A stretch of 64,000 nucleotides of DNA from an uncultured Eubacterium sp. (GTDB lineage Bacteria; Bacillota; Clostridia; Oscillospirales; Acutalibacteraceae): NCBI GenBank assembly GCA_910583925.1, contig CAJTZJ010000012.1, positions 1 to 64,000 of the forward strand, given 5' to 3'. The translations under genes were made by a program, and so were the position numbers. Below the pieces are notes generated by a model. It worked only from the letters and a program-made list of their open reading frames with translations, was not told where the DNA came from and made no database searches. Numbering within the stretch: the stretch's first letter is position 1; each line of letters begins with the position of its first letter. Positions 24,029 through 32,982 of this stretch are shown piece by piece.

Positions 24029-25189
24029 ATGTATTATCGTACACAGGCAGTCATAGATTTAGATGCCGTTGAATTTAATTTTAGTCAGGTAAGGAATAAA
24101 TTACCTGAAAATGTTAAGATTTTATCTGTTGTTAAGGCGGATGCTTATGGTCACGGTGCCGTACCGATAGCAAGATTTTTGGATGATAAATGTGATTTTT
24201 TTGGTGTTGCTTGTATAGATGAAGCGCTTGAGCTGATTCATGCCGATATCAAAAAGCCAATTCTTATTCTCGGCTATTCCTCTCCTGAGTTATTCGATAT
24301 CATTGTTAAAAATGAAATAAGAATTTCTGTTTTTTCTTATGACGATGCCGTTGCATTGTCAAATGAAGCAGTGAAACAGAATAAAACGATTCCCTTTCAT
24401 TTTTGTGTCGATACAGGTATGAGCAGAATAGGATTTCAGATCAGTGAAGAAAGTGCCGATATTTGTAAAAGAATTGCTTCTCTTCCGAATATTAAAGCTG
24501 AGGGGTTGTTTTCTCATTTTGCAACTGCAGATGAAAAAGATCTGACAAAGTCAAAAGCACAGCAGAAAAGATTTAAGGAATTTATAAAAATGCTTGATGA
24601 CAGGGGAGTTCATATTCCGATAAAGCATATAAACAATTCAGCAGGAATTATGAATTTTGAAGATACTTTTGATATGTGCAGAATGGGTATTATTACATAT
24701 GGTTTATATCCATCCGAGGATATTGACAAATCTCTTCTTTCGCTCAAGCCTGCAATGATGTGGAAAACGCATGTTTCGCATATAAAAGCGCTTGAAAAAG
24801 GAAGAGAAATATCCTATGGCGGAACTTATGTAACAGAAGAAAAACGAATTATAGCAACAGTTCCGGTTGGCTATGCAGATGGTTATCCTCGTTGTCTTTC
24901 CAATATCGGAAGAGTTATTATAAACGGAAAATATGCTCCTATTGTCGGCAGAATCTGTATGGATCAGTTTATGGTTGATGTAACGGATATTGATAATGTA
25001 GACTTGAAAAGTGAGGTTATTCTTATCGGAAAAGGAGGCAGTGCCGAGCTTACAATGGAAGAAGTCTCAAATGCTGCGCATTCCTTTAATTATGAGCTTC
25101 CGTGCAGAATTGCATTAAGAGTTCCGAGAACATATTATAAAAACAATAAATTTGTTGCCGTAAAAAAATATTTAGGCAATGAAGAGTGA
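24029..25189 (+). CDS. alr: Alanine racemase
   Basis: This 386-residue PLP enzyme interconverts L- and D-alanine for peptidoglycan. Lys36 in SVVKADAYGHGA binds PLP, RMGIITYGLYPS lies at the barrel end, and the second catalytic Tyr is in REISYGGTYVTEEKR (about 268) of the C-terminal beta domain, followed by VPVGYADGYPR. Length is normal. ATG at 24029 has AAGGATGATGGATA upstream, a modest ribosome binding site. The FliB-type gene begins 6 bases after the stop and is probably co-transcribed. Confidence 0.96.
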   Translation: MYYRTQAVIDLDAVEFNFSQVRNKLPENVKILSVVKADAYGHGAVPIARFLDDKCDFFGVACIDEALELIHADIKKPILILGYSSPELFDIIVKNEIRISVFSYDDAVALSNEAVKQNKTIPFHFCVDTGMSRIGFQISEESADICKRIASLPNIKAEGLFSHFATADEKDLTKSKAQQKRFKEFIKMLDDRGVHIPIKHINNSAGIMNFEDTFDMCRMGIITYGLYPSEDIDKSLLSLKPAMMWKTHVSHIKALEKGREISYGGTYVTEEKRIIATVPVGYADGYPRCLSNIGRVIINGKYAPIVGRICMDQFMVDVTDIDNVDLKSEVILIGKGGSAELTMEEVSNAAHSFNYELPCRIALRVPRTYYKNNKFVAVKKYLGNEE

Positions 25190-25195
25190 AGAATT

Positions 25196-26155
25196 ATGAA
25201 GCTTATTACACCATCATTTTATAAAAATTTTAAATGTATTGGCGGTGCATGCCCAGATAGCTGCTGCCAGGGATGGGAGGTTGATGCTGATGAAGAATCA
25301 TTGGCATATTATAAAACGCTTTCAGGCAGCTTAAGAGCACGAATTGACAGTGTGCTTGACAAGGACGAATTCGGAAATACAATTTTCCGCCTTGCCGATA
25401 AAAAGAGATGTCCGTTTTTGAATCAGGATAATCTTTGCGATATGCACATAGCAATAGGAGGGGAGCATACACCTTATACCTGCCGAACCTTTCCGCGCTT
25501 TATAAATGATTTCGGTGGAACAAGAGAAATGGGAATTTCCTTTTCCTGCCCCATTGCAAGTGATATTATGTGGAATTTAACAGAAGATTTCGATTTTGTT
25601 TCTGAAATAAACAGTCAGCCTCCAAGCTTGAATGAAATCGATGCTGAATTGTATTTTAAGCTGCTTTCTTACAGAAAAAAAGCATATTCTATTGTGCAGG
25701 ATAGAAAACTGGAAATAAATAAAAGGTTAATTCGGCTTCTGGACTATGCTGCAAAGATTCAGAGAGAGCTGGATGATTATAAGGAATACGCATCAGAAAC
25801 AGACTTTTTTGACATATTCAATCATCCGGAGGTTATCAATCAGGAATGGACGGAAAAAGTTAAAATTCATAACATAAATCCGACTTTTCCAAACGATAAA
25901 ATCTGCGAAAATATTGCCATGTATTTTCTTTTCAGATATTTTTTAACTGCTGTGTATGATTCAGATATATTATCAAAAGTAAAAATGGCTGTTATCGGCG
26001 TTTTAATTCCTGCATATTTCGGCAATGATGCGTGGACTATTCATCTATGGAGTAAGGAAACAGAACACAGCGATATTAATATGGAACGCTATAAATTTGA
26101 ACTGAGAAATAATATTCATCTTTCGGTTGAAGCATTAAAAAAGCACCTCATATGA
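25196..26155 (+). CDS. FliB-type flagellin lysine-N-methylase family protein
   Basis: The 319 residues open with ITPSFYKNFKCIGGACPDSCC and a later CPFLNQDNLCDMHIAIG and YTCRTFPRF, the Cys-rich YkgJ/FliB metal-binding pattern (eight Cys in the first 130 residues). FliB methylates flagellin lysines in Salmonella; in Clostridia the family is common and its real target is often unknown. No flagellar gene is visible in this window. It directly follows alr. The last codons run into a hairpin (26141-26164) that terminates this gene and the convergent ROK gene. Confidence 0.8.
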   Translation: MKLITPSFYKNFKCIGGACPDSCCQGWEVDADEESLAYYKTLSGSLRARIDSVLDKDEFGNTIFRLADKKRCPFLNQDNLCDMHIAIGGEHTPYTCRTFPRFINDFGGTREMGISFSCPIASDIMWNLTEDFDFVSEINSQPPSLNEIDAELYFKLLSYRKKAYSIVQDRKLEINKRLIRLLDYAAKIQRELDDYKEYASETDFFDIFNHPEVINQEWTEKVKIHNINPTFPNDKICENIAMYFLFRYFLTAVYDSDILSKVKMAVIGVLIPAYFGNDAWTIHLWSKETEHSDINMERYKFELRNNIHLSVEALKKHLI

Positions 26156-26164
26156 GAGGTGCTT
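26141..26164. terminator. Bidirectional terminator
   Basis: AAGCACCTC and GAGGTGCTT arms enclose a 6-base loop, with A-runs on the left and AAAATTTT on the right, between two convergent genes. Confidence 0.75.
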
Positions 26165-26177
26165 AAAATTTTGTAAT

Positions 26178-27059
26178 TCAGATTTTAGAGGCTTCATAGG
26201 CAGCACCAAGCAATCCTGCATTGTTGCCGAGCTTTGTATTTACAATTTTTACCTTTCCGAAGCTGTTCATAAGCTGCTTATAGATTTTTCTGTCGATCAA
26301 ATCAATGATGTATTTTTCATTCATAATTCCTCCGCCTAAAACTATCAGGGCAGGGTTGAAGATGTTGATTAAACTTTTCAGACCAATTATTATTTCATCA
26401 ATCCAACTGTCAATAACATGGCGGATTTCAGGATTATTAAAGTTATCTTCCTGAAATATTTCAAAGCCGTTCATTTCTTTGCCTGTAACCTTATTTACGG
26501 CTCTTATCAGGGAAGAAGCAGAGGCATATTGCTCAAAGCAGCCCTCTCCGCCGCAGGTACATGGTCTGCCGCCTGCATGTGTAATAATATGTCCGAATTC
26601 GCCGGCAGATGAGGATGAACCTTTATAAAGCTTATTATTAAGATAAATTGCTCCTCCAATGCCTGTTCCGAAGGTTAAGCAAATGAAATCAGATACATCA
26701 ACGGCTGCTCCGAATTTTGCTTCTCCCATTGCAGCAGCATTAACATCATTTTCTACATAAGTAGGTATTCCTGTTTTGTTTTCAATAATCTTTTTAACCA
26801 TCATTCCTGTATAATAAGGAATGTTATCTGTTGAATAAACAACAATGCCGTTAACGGAATCAACCTGACCTGCTGTGCTTATCGCTACTCTGTCAATATT
26901 CTCATAGCTTTCTATAATTTCAATTACCTTGTTTATAATAAACTGACCGCCTTTTTCAGCGTCTGTTGATATGGTATGCTTATCCGAAAGGTTGAAATTT
27001 TCATCGCAAAGAGCATATTTAATGTTTGTTCCGCCAATGTCAAATGCCAGAATCTTCAT
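26178..27059 (-). CDS. ROK-family sugar kinase (glucokinase-like)
   Basis: The 293 residues carry the ATP-binding LAFDIGGTNIKYALCDENF at the start, the catalytic-loop YVENDVNAAAMGEAKFGA (about 100-118), FGTGIGGA, the substrate motif GEFGHIITHAGGRPCTCGGEGC (zinc-binding Cys cluster, about 155-178) and VLGGGIMNEKYI near the end. Such kinases phosphorylate glucose or N-acetylhexosamines. The full Cys cluster argues for a kinase rather than a DNA-binding repressor, and no helix-turn-helix is present. Divergent from the gene at 27191. Confidence 0.9.
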   Translation of the reverse strand: MKILAFDIGGTNIKYALCDENFNLSDKHTISTDAEKGGQFIINKVIEIIESYENIDRVAISTAGQVDSVNGIVVYSTDNIPYYTGMMVKKIIENKTGIPTYVENDVNAAAMGEAKFGAAVDVSDFICLTFGTGIGGAIYLNNKLYKGSSSSAGEFGHIITHAGGRPCTCGGEGCFEQYASASSLIRAVNKVTGKEMNGFEIFQEDNFNNPEIRHVIDSWIDEIIIGLKSLINIFNPALIVLGGGIMNEKYIIDLIDRKIYKQLMNSFGKVKIVNTKLGNNAGLLGAAYEASKI

Positions 27060-27124
27060 CTGTTCACTTCCTATCCGTCTTTTTGTTAATTATACCAACA
27101 ATATATGCTAAATTCAATGTATTA

Positions 27125-27153
27125 TTGAAATTTTTTAAATAATATGATATACT
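27125..27153 (+). promoter_or_regulatory. Promoter upstream of the 27191 gene
   Basis: TTGAAA (27125-27130), a 17-base spacer and TATACT (27148-27153), 37 bases before the start codon. Confidence 0.6.
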
Positions 27154-27190
27154 AACATAAGTAAATTTGTGTTGAAAAGGAAAAGAATAT

Positions 27191-27799
27191 ATGTCTGAAG
27201 AATTTGAGAAGCTTGACAGTCCTCTCGTTGTTCATAAAGAAACGGATGCTTCATATCTTGAAACCGCTAATATTGATGTTGTATCAACAGCTAAGAAAAT
27301 CGAAGAAAACAAGACAAGTCTGGTTCGTCATCGTTTCAAAAAGAATAAAAAGAAAAGCAAATTGCCTTATTTCATTTTATTGATTGTTGTAATTGCTTCC
27401 GTTTTATGCGGTCTTTATTTTGGCGGTGTTATCGGAAATAAAGAAGAGAATACAACTGAGAAGCCAACCAATAAAACTTATGCCGAAATTCCCGAAAACA
27501 GATATGAGGGAATTATAACGATTAAAGGAACTTATATTTTCTTTGAGGGTGAAGAGTTAAATGATACAGCCGAATTAGAGCGCAAATTAAAATATCTTGA
27601 TACAAACACAACTTTTGTTATTCAGGATGAAGATGCTGACTCTGTGCTGCTTAGTCAGGAAATTATTCCTTTGCTTGATAAATACGGCGTAAAACATGAG
27701 GAGCCGAAATTTATTATATCAAGCGGTCTGAAAAGCAAATATGAAAAAACATCTGATAATACTTCAGCTGCTTCTGAAAGTACATCCGGTACAAACTGA
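27191..27799 (+). CDS. Single-pass membrane protein, unknown function
   Basis: The 202 residues have a charged N-terminus ending in a KKNKKKSK cluster (about 58-66), one transmembrane helix (about 67-88, FILLIVVIASVLCGLYFGGV), and an outer domain of about 75 residues (YEGIITIKGTYIFFEGEELN through HEEPKFIIS) that looks like a small alpha/beta unit. A Ser/Thr-rich tail follows. The inside-positive rule places the C-terminus outside. No family recognised. It starts with AAGGAAAAGAATAT upstream and is followed 18 bases later by an acyltransferase-like gene. Confidence 0.65.
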   Translation: MSEEFEKLDSPLVVHKETDASYLETANIDVVSTAKKIEENKTSLVRHRFKKNKKKSKLPYFILLIVVIASVLCGLYFGGVIGNKEENTTEKPTNKTYAEIPENRYEGIITIKGTYIFFEGEELNDTAELERKLKYLDTNTTFVIQDEDADSVLLSQEIIPLLDKYGVKHEEPKFIISSGLKSKYEKTSDNTSAASESTSGTN

Positions 27800-27817
27800 T
27801 TATTTTAAAGGACTTTT

Positions 27818-28615
27818 ATGTATTTAGAGCTTATTGAAAAACTTAATTTAGATGATAATCTTACATTGCAAGTTACTGACCTCATCAATAATAATGAGGT
27901 CAGTATTTTGCGTCTTTCCAAGAAATTTGCAAAAAAAAGAACAAGCTGCCTGAAATTTAAAAGTGACTTAACAAGGCTTGCCGCCGCCATTATAGCTGCT
28001 GAAATAACTTATAAGAAATATAAGGATAAAGGTATTGACGATAAGGTCTTTTTTGACACAATGGCTGATATCAGAATATGGTGTAAGAATAATCATAACG
28101 AGGGTCTTAAAGAATACAACTGGATTAAAAATCATCTTGGTTTTGAGCTTTTTAAAATAGGAAGGCTGCAGTTTCAGCTTTTTAAATGCAATAATCCTAC
28201 ATTGGATTACAAAAAATTACCTATAAAATACAGAAGCAAGGCAGTTTATATTCATATTCCGCAGGGAGAAAAGCTTGATTACAATGCTTGTCTTGAATCT
28301 ATTAACAGTGCAAAGATTTTTCTGAAAGAATATTTCCCTAAATATAAATTTGAATACTTTTTCTGTGAAAGCTGGCTGCTATATGAAAAAAATAAAGAGT
28401 TTATGGATGAAAACAGCAATATTCTGAAATTTCAGACTTTATTTAACATTGCTTATTCTGTTAAAGAAGATAAGCAGGCGATTGAAAGAATTTTCGGCAA
28501 AAAAGAAAGAGATGTTAATTGCTATAAGCAGGAAACATCTCTTCAGAAATCAGCAAAAAAATATATGCAGAACGGGGGAAAGCTTGGCATAGGAATCGGA
28601 TATATCAAAGCCTGA
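27818..28615 (+). CDS. GNAT-like acyltransferase domain protein (NAT_N/GNAT_C type)
   Basis: The 265-residue protein has a helical N-terminal part (about 1-130, with IRIWCKNNHNEGLKEYNWIK). A C-terminal half resembles the GNAT_C family: LGFELFKIGRLQFQLF (about 108-123), VYIHIPQGEKLDYNACLES (about 145-163), and FFCESWLLYE before a late SNILKFQ motif. Members are presumed N-acyltransferases of unknown substrate in Clostridia. The 3' end overlaps the end of the convergent rnhA gene by 11 bases. ATG at 27818 has AAGGAC 7 bases upstream. Confidence 0.7.
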   Translation: MYLELIEKLNLDDNLTLQVTDLINNNEVSILRLSKKFAKKRTSCLKFKSDLTRLAAAIIAAEITYKKYKDKGIDDKVFFDTMADIRIWCKNNHNEGLKEYNWIKNHLGFELFKIGRLQFQLFKCNNPTLDYKKLPIKYRSKAVYIHIPQGEKLDYNACLESINSAKIFLKEYFPKYKFEYFFCESWLLYEKNKEFMDENSNILKFQTLFNIAYSVKEDKQAIERIFGKKERDVNCYKQETSLQKSAKKYMQNGGKLGIGIGYIKA

Positions 28616-29039
28616 GATATTCATTTACGGCAAGTGTATCGCATCGTTCATTATATGGATGGCCGTTATGACCTCTTACCCAAACAAATGTAACATTATG
28701 AATATCCAAAAGTGCTAAAAGCTTTTCCCATAGGTCAATATTAAGGGCAGGCTTTTTGTCTGCCTTTTTCCATCCGTTTTTTTTCCATGAATAAACCCAT
28801 TCCTTATTTACCGCATCGCACACATATTTTGAATCTGTAGTTAAGGTAACATTACAGGGTTCCTTCAAAGTATTCAGTGCCTCAATAACTGCTGTAAGCT
28901 CCATTCTGTTATTTGTTGTATCTGCGTCAGCTCCGCTTATTTCCTTTTCTTTAGCTCCATAAACAAGAACAGCACCCCAGCCGCCTTTACCGGGATTTCC
29001 GCTGCATGCACCATCGGTATATATTTCAACATTTTTCAT
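28605..29039 (-). CDS. rnhA: Ribonuclease HI
   Basis: This 144-residue endonuclease cleaves RNA in RNA-DNA hybrids. The four catalytic carboxylates are visible: Asp9 (YTDGACSGNPG), Glu47 (NRMELTAV), Asp69 (LTTDSKYV) and Asp134, with the assisting His124 in VRGHNGHP. The basic protrusion (SWKKNGWKKADKKP) is present, as in the E. coli enzyme. Length is typical. ATG at 29039 with AAAGGTG upstream. The genome also carries rnhB at 57020. Confidence 0.95.
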   Translation of the reverse strand: MKNVEIYTDGACSGNPGKGGWGAVLVYGAKEKEISGADADTTNNRMELTAVIEALNTLKEPCNVTLTTDSKYVCDAVNKEWVYSWKKNGWKKADKKPALNIDLWEKLLALLDIHNVTFVWVRGHNGHPYNERCDTLAVNEYLRL

Positions 29040-29089
29040 TTTTTAATCACCTTTCGGAATATTTTAACATGAATTAAGGTAATAATCAA

Positions 29090-29260
29090 TATGTAGGCAA
29101 TAAAGAGAAATCCGAATCTGCCTAAATGCAGTATTAAGGCGAATTTAGAACTTTCCTTTGTTGCCTTGCTTGTGTATTCTGAAACATTTTAACGCAGAGT
29201 GAGGGCAAATCAGCCAATTGAAACCACGGTTTGGGTTACTCTCTATTGCCTAACTTACTT
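29090..29260 (-). ncRNA. ssrS: Probable 6S RNA (ssrS-like)
   Basis: The two ends pair over a long closing stem: TAGGCAAT (29094-29101) with ATTGCCTA (29245-29252), continuing through AGAGA/TCTCT and AATCCGAA/TTTGGGTT with G-U pairs. An apical stem TTTGCC/GGCAA and large internal bulges leave a rod about 160 nt long. On the minus strand the 3' half contains GCCTTAATACTGC, close to the GCCUUAAAACUGC of E. coli 6S RNA. 6S RNA binds housekeeping RNA polymerase as a promoter mimic. Strand choice rests on that match. It lies in the rnhA-rnj gap, where no ORF is seen. Confidence 0.55.
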
Positions 29261-29287
29261 GACAATTAGTCAAATATAATATATCAT
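29259..29287 (+). promoter_or_regulatory. Promoter of the RNase J operon
   Basis: TTGACA (29259-29264), a 17-base spacer and TATCAT (29282-29287). TTGACAATTAGTCAA is itself palindromic, so the region may also serve the leftward RNA. Confidence 0.5.
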
Positions 29288-29339
29288 ATATTTAATTTTT
29301 TTAAGAACGGAAAAATCTATTATAAAAGGAGAAAATTTA

Positions 29340-31115
29340 ATGTCAAAACAGAATACACCAAACGATAGAAACGCTGCTGGAAAACGGAATTCCAAAAAGC
29401 GTTATTATACCTATCGCAAGGTCAATAAAAAGAATTCACTCCGTCCGCCGCAGCCAAAGGAGTCTGTTCGAGTTGCATTTTTGGGCGGTATGAATGAAAT
29501 CGGAAAAAATATGACGGTTTACGAATATAAAAACGATATGTTTATTGTAGACTGCGGTCTTGCCTTTCCGGGAGAAGAGCTTCCGGGTGTAGACCTTGTT
29601 ATTCCTGATTTCACATATATTGAAAAAAACATCAACAAAATAAGAGGATTAATCATTACACACGGTCATGAGGACCATATCGGCGGTATTGCGTATCTGC
29701 TGAAAAAGGTAAATATTCCTATATACGCAACAAAACTTACTATTGGCTTAATTAAAGGAAAGCTGAAAGAGCATAATCTGTTGGACAGTGCAAAGCTTGT
29801 TGAAATTAAACCTCACGATAACATCACACTCGGCTCATTTAATATTGAACTGATTCATGTTAACCACTCCATTCCCGATGCTGTCGGCCTGGCTATAAGA
29901 TGTCCGGCAGGCATTCTTATTCACACAGGAGATTTCAAAATTGATACAACTCCCGTAGACGGAGATATGATTGATTTAACACGATTTGCTGAATACGGAA
30001 AAAAGGGCGTTTTGGCTCTTTTTCAGGACTCTACAAATGCTGAGCGTCCCGGCTATACAATGAGCGAAAAAACAGTTGGAGAATCCTTTGTTAACCTTTT
30101 CCAAAAAGCCGGAAAAAGAAGAATTGTTGTTGCAACCTTTGCTTCTAATATTCATAGAGTTCAGCAGATTATTGATGTTGCACAGCAGTCTAAACGAAAG
30201 GTTGCCGTTGTGGGACGAAGCCTTGAAAATCTAGTACAGGTTGGGGAAGAACTCGGTTACCTTAATGTACCCAAAAACATACTTATTAATATTGATAATA
30301 TAAAAAATTACGAGGATGAAAATCTTGTTATCATAACAACAGGCTCACAGGGCGAGCCTATGAGCGCATTAACAAAAATGGCTTATGGAGAGCACAGAAA
30401 AGTTGCAGTAACACCGAATGATTATGTTATAATTTCGGCAACACCGATTCCGGGCAATGAAAAAATGGTAGGCAATGTTGTTAATGAGCTGATGAAGCGT
30501 GATATTGAAGTTATTTATGAAAAAATGTATGAGGTTCATGTTTCAGGTCATGCCTGTCAGGAAGAATTAAAGCTTATGATGGGTATTGTAAAACCCAAAT
30601 TCTTTATTCCTGTTCACGGCGAACAAAAGCATCTTCAGAAGCACGCTATGCTTGCGCAGTCTATGGGATTTGCTAAAGACAATATATATGTTGGTCATAT
30701 CGGTGATTATATTGAAATCTCCGAGGATGGAATTAAAAATCTTGACAGTGTTCCGAGCGGAGAAGTTTATGTTGACGGTATCGGTGTAGGCGATGTCGGA
30801 AATATCGTTCTTAATGACAGAAAACGCCTTTCACAGGATGGTCTGATTATTGTTGTTGCAACAATTAATACTTTTACAGGTATGATAGAAAGCGGTCCGG
30901 ATATTGTCAGCCGTGGATTTGTTTATGTTCGTGAAAACGAGAATTTGATGAATTCGGCTCGTGATCTGGCTTGCAGAATTATTGATGAAACCTATGACAA
31001 AAAATATCATGACTGGAATGCGGTTAAAACTAAGCTTCGTGATGAGATTTCTCATCTTATGTACGAAAAAACCAAGCGCAGCCCAATGATATTGCCTGTT
31101 CTTATGGAAATATAG
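29340..31115 (+). CDS. rnj: Ribonuclease J
   Basis: The 591-residue metallo-beta-lactamase/beta-CASP nuclease shows HGHEDHIGG (about 112-120), HTGDFKID (about 198) and the beta-CASP block VSGHACQEELKLMM, and continues into the C-terminal dimerisation domain ending ILPVLMEI. It degrades and matures RNA with endo- and 5'-3' exo-activity. A basic N-terminal extension of ~40 residues (KRNSKKRYYTYRKVNKKN) precedes the core and may aid RNA binding. rplI starts 12 bases after its stop. Confidence 0.95.
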   Translation: MSKQNTPNDRNAAGKRNSKKRYYTYRKVNKKNSLRPPQPKESVRVAFLGGMNEIGKNMTVYEYKNDMFIVDCGLAFPGEELPGVDLVIPDFTYIEKNINKIRGLIITHGHEDHIGGIAYLLKKVNIPIYATKLTIGLIKGKLKEHNLLDSAKLVEIKPHDNITLGSFNIELIHVNHSIPDAVGLAIRCPAGILIHTGDFKIDTTPVDGDMIDLTRFAEYGKKGVLALFQDSTNAERPGYTMSEKTVGESFVNLFQKAGKRRIVVATFASNIHRVQQIIDVAQQSKRKVAVVGRSLENLVQVGEELGYLNVPKNILINIDNIKNYEDENLVIITTGSQGEPMSALTKMAYGEHRKVAVTPNDYVIISATPIPGNEKMVGNVVNELMKRDIEVIYEKMYEVHVSGHACQEELKLMMGIVKPKFFIPVHGEQKHLQKHAMLAQSMGFAKDNIYVGHIGDYIEISEDGIKNLDSVPSGEVYVDGIGVGDVGNIVLNDRKRLSQDGLIIVVATINTFTGMIESGPDIVSRGFVYVRENENLMNSARDLACRIIDETYDKKYHDWNAVKTKLRDEISHLMYEKTKRSPMILPVLMEI

Positions 31116-31127
31116 GAGGATGAATTT

Positions 31128-31571
31128 ATGAAAGTAATATTAAAAGCAGATGTTAAAAGCCTTGGTAAAAAAGGTGAGCTTGTTACCGCTTCAGATGGAT
31201 ATGCTAGAAATTTCCTTTTTCCAAAGGGATTGGCTGTTGAAGCAAATGCAGCTGCAATGAATGATTTTAATAATAAAGAAAATGCAAAAAAATTCCACAA
31301 ACAAGAAGAAATTAAGGCTGCTAAGGCTGATGCAGATAGGCTTGAGGGTAAAACCTTTAAACTTACTGCAAAGGCAGGCGCAAACGGAAAGCTTTTTGGC
31401 TCTGTTAATGCAAAGGATGTTGCAGCCGAAATAAAAAAAGAGCTGGGAATTGAAATTGATAAACGCAAAATCTCTATGGATGATATCAAGCAATTCGGCA
31501 CTGCCGTTGCAGAGGTTAAGGTTTATCAGGGGATAACGGCAAAAATTTATGTTCAGGTTACTGAAGTGTAA
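31128..31571 (+). CDS. rplI: 50S ribosomal protein L9
   Basis: The 147-residue protein begins MKVILKADVKSLGKKGELVT with the family's SDGYARNFLFPKGLAVEA (about 22-39). A long connecting helix and the C-terminal domain (LFGSVNAKDVAAEIKKELGI) follow. It binds 23S rRNA at the base of the L1 stalk. The rplI-dnaB order is conserved in Firmicutes. ATG with TAGGAGGATGAATTT upstream. Confidence 0.96.
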   Translation: MKVILKADVKSLGKKGELVTASDGYARNFLFPKGLAVEANAAAMNDFNNKENAKKFHKQEEIKAAKADADRLEGKTFKLTAKAGANGKLFGSVNAKDVAAEIKKELGIEIDKRKISMDDIKQFGTAVAEVKVYQGITAKIYVQVTEV

Positions 31572-31608
31572 TAAATTTTTTTCAAATAAATTTTAAGGAT
31601 GTATCAAA

Positions 31609-32982
31609 ATGCCTGAAAATAATAACAGTTCAAATCAATCTTTACTTCCTTACAATCTGGATGCGGAGCAATCTGTTTTAGGCTCAATTCTGATTGAGCC
31701 TGATTGTATGGAGCTTATTATTGATAAAATTAAAGCAGAATATTTTTATCTCCCTCAGAATCAGAAGATTTTCAGTTCTATGGTAACTATGTATGCAGGC
31801 TCAAAAGCAAAGATTGATCCTGTTGTTATTGCTGATATGCTTGTAAAAGAAGGTCTTTATGATGATGCCGGCGGAAGAGAATATCTTTTAACATTAAGAG
31901 ACAGCGTTCCGTCCACTGCCAATATTGAGGCATACGCCAAAATTGTTGAGGAGCAGTATTATTTAAGAACGCTTATAACTGTTTCTAATAAAATTATAAG
32001 TGATGCTCAAAGCGGTGAAACCGATGTTAATGATCTTCTTGCTTCAGCGGAGCAACAGATTTATGATATCAGCAGAGGCAAGGAAATAAGCGGTCCGAAG
32101 AAAATTTCCGATGTTATTATTAATGATGTTTATGATAATCTTTATAAGATTACAGGCGAGGATAAGGATCAATACAAGGGTGTATCTACAGGCTTTTCAA
32201 CGCTTGATAAATACATAACAGGTCTTAATAAATCAGACTTCATTCTTATCGGCGCCCGTCCTGCTATGGGTAAAACCTCTTTTGCTCTTAATCTGGCACA
32301 GAATGTAACGATGTATGCGAAAAAAAAATGTATATTCTTCAGTCTTGAGATGTCCAAAAAGCAGCTTGCAGACAGACTGCTTGCTTCCTTTGCAGGTATC
32401 CCCAGCCAAAAGCTGTTAACAGGGGAGCTTGATAAGGATGAATGGGCTAGGCTTGGCAATGCTGCGGGTGCATTCAATGATGTTGAGCTTTATCTTGATG
32501 ATACTGCCTCAATAACAGTACCGGAAATCAAATCAAGAGTTATGCGTTTAAAAAATGTTGATATAATTATTATTGACTATTTGAGCCTTATTCAGGCTGC
32601 AACAAAAAGAGATAACAGAGCGCAGGAGGTTTCCGAAATCACAAGGCATTTGAAGATGCTTGCAAAAGATCTTATGATTCCTGTTGTTTGCTGTGCACAG
32701 TTAAACCGTGGAACGGAAGGCAGAGGAAAAAGTCATAAGCCCCAGCTTTCTGATTTGAGAGAATCAGGATCAATTGAGCAGGATGCCGATATTGTAATGT
32801 TTCTTTATCGTGAGGAATACTATAAAGGCGAGCTTGATGAGGAAAAGCAGGAGGATGTTGATATTTCTAAAACAGAGCTTATTGTTGCAAAAAACCGTCA
32901 CGGTCCTACAGGCTCGATTGAAATGACATTTGATAAAGAATTTACCAGGTTCAGAACGATAGATAAGCAATATGAAAACTAA
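31609..32982 (+). CDS. dnaB: Replicative DNA helicase
   Basis: This 457-residue hexameric helicase has an N-terminal DnaB domain (about 10-115, LPYNLDAEQSVLGSILIEPD) and a RecA-like ATPase domain with GARPAMGKTSFALNLA (about 215-230), IDYLSLIQ, and SDLRESGSIEQDADIVMFLYR. It unwinds DNA at the fork. Length is typical. It overlaps the tilS start by 11 bases. Confidence 0.97.
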   Translation: MPENNNSSNQSLLPYNLDAEQSVLGSILIEPDCMELIIDKIKAEYFYLPQNQKIFSSMVTMYAGSKAKIDPVVIADMLVKEGLYDDAGGREYLLTLRDSVPSTANIEAYAKIVEEQYYLRTLITVSNKIISDAQSGETDVNDLLASAEQQIYDISRGKEISGPKKISDVIINDVYDNLYKITGEDKDQYKGVSTGFSTLDKYITGLNKSDFILIGARPAMGKTSFALNLAQNVTMYAKKKCIFFSLEMSKKQLADRLLASFAGIPSQKLLTGELDKDEWARLGNAAGAFNDVELYLDDTASITVPEIKSRVMRLKNVDIIIIDYLSLIQAATKRDNRAQEVSEITRHLKMLAKDLMIPVVCCAQLNRGTEGRGKSHKPQLSDLRESGSIEQDADIVMFLYREEYYKGELDEEKQEDVDISKTELIVAKNRHGPTGSIEMTFDKEFTRFRTIDKQYEN

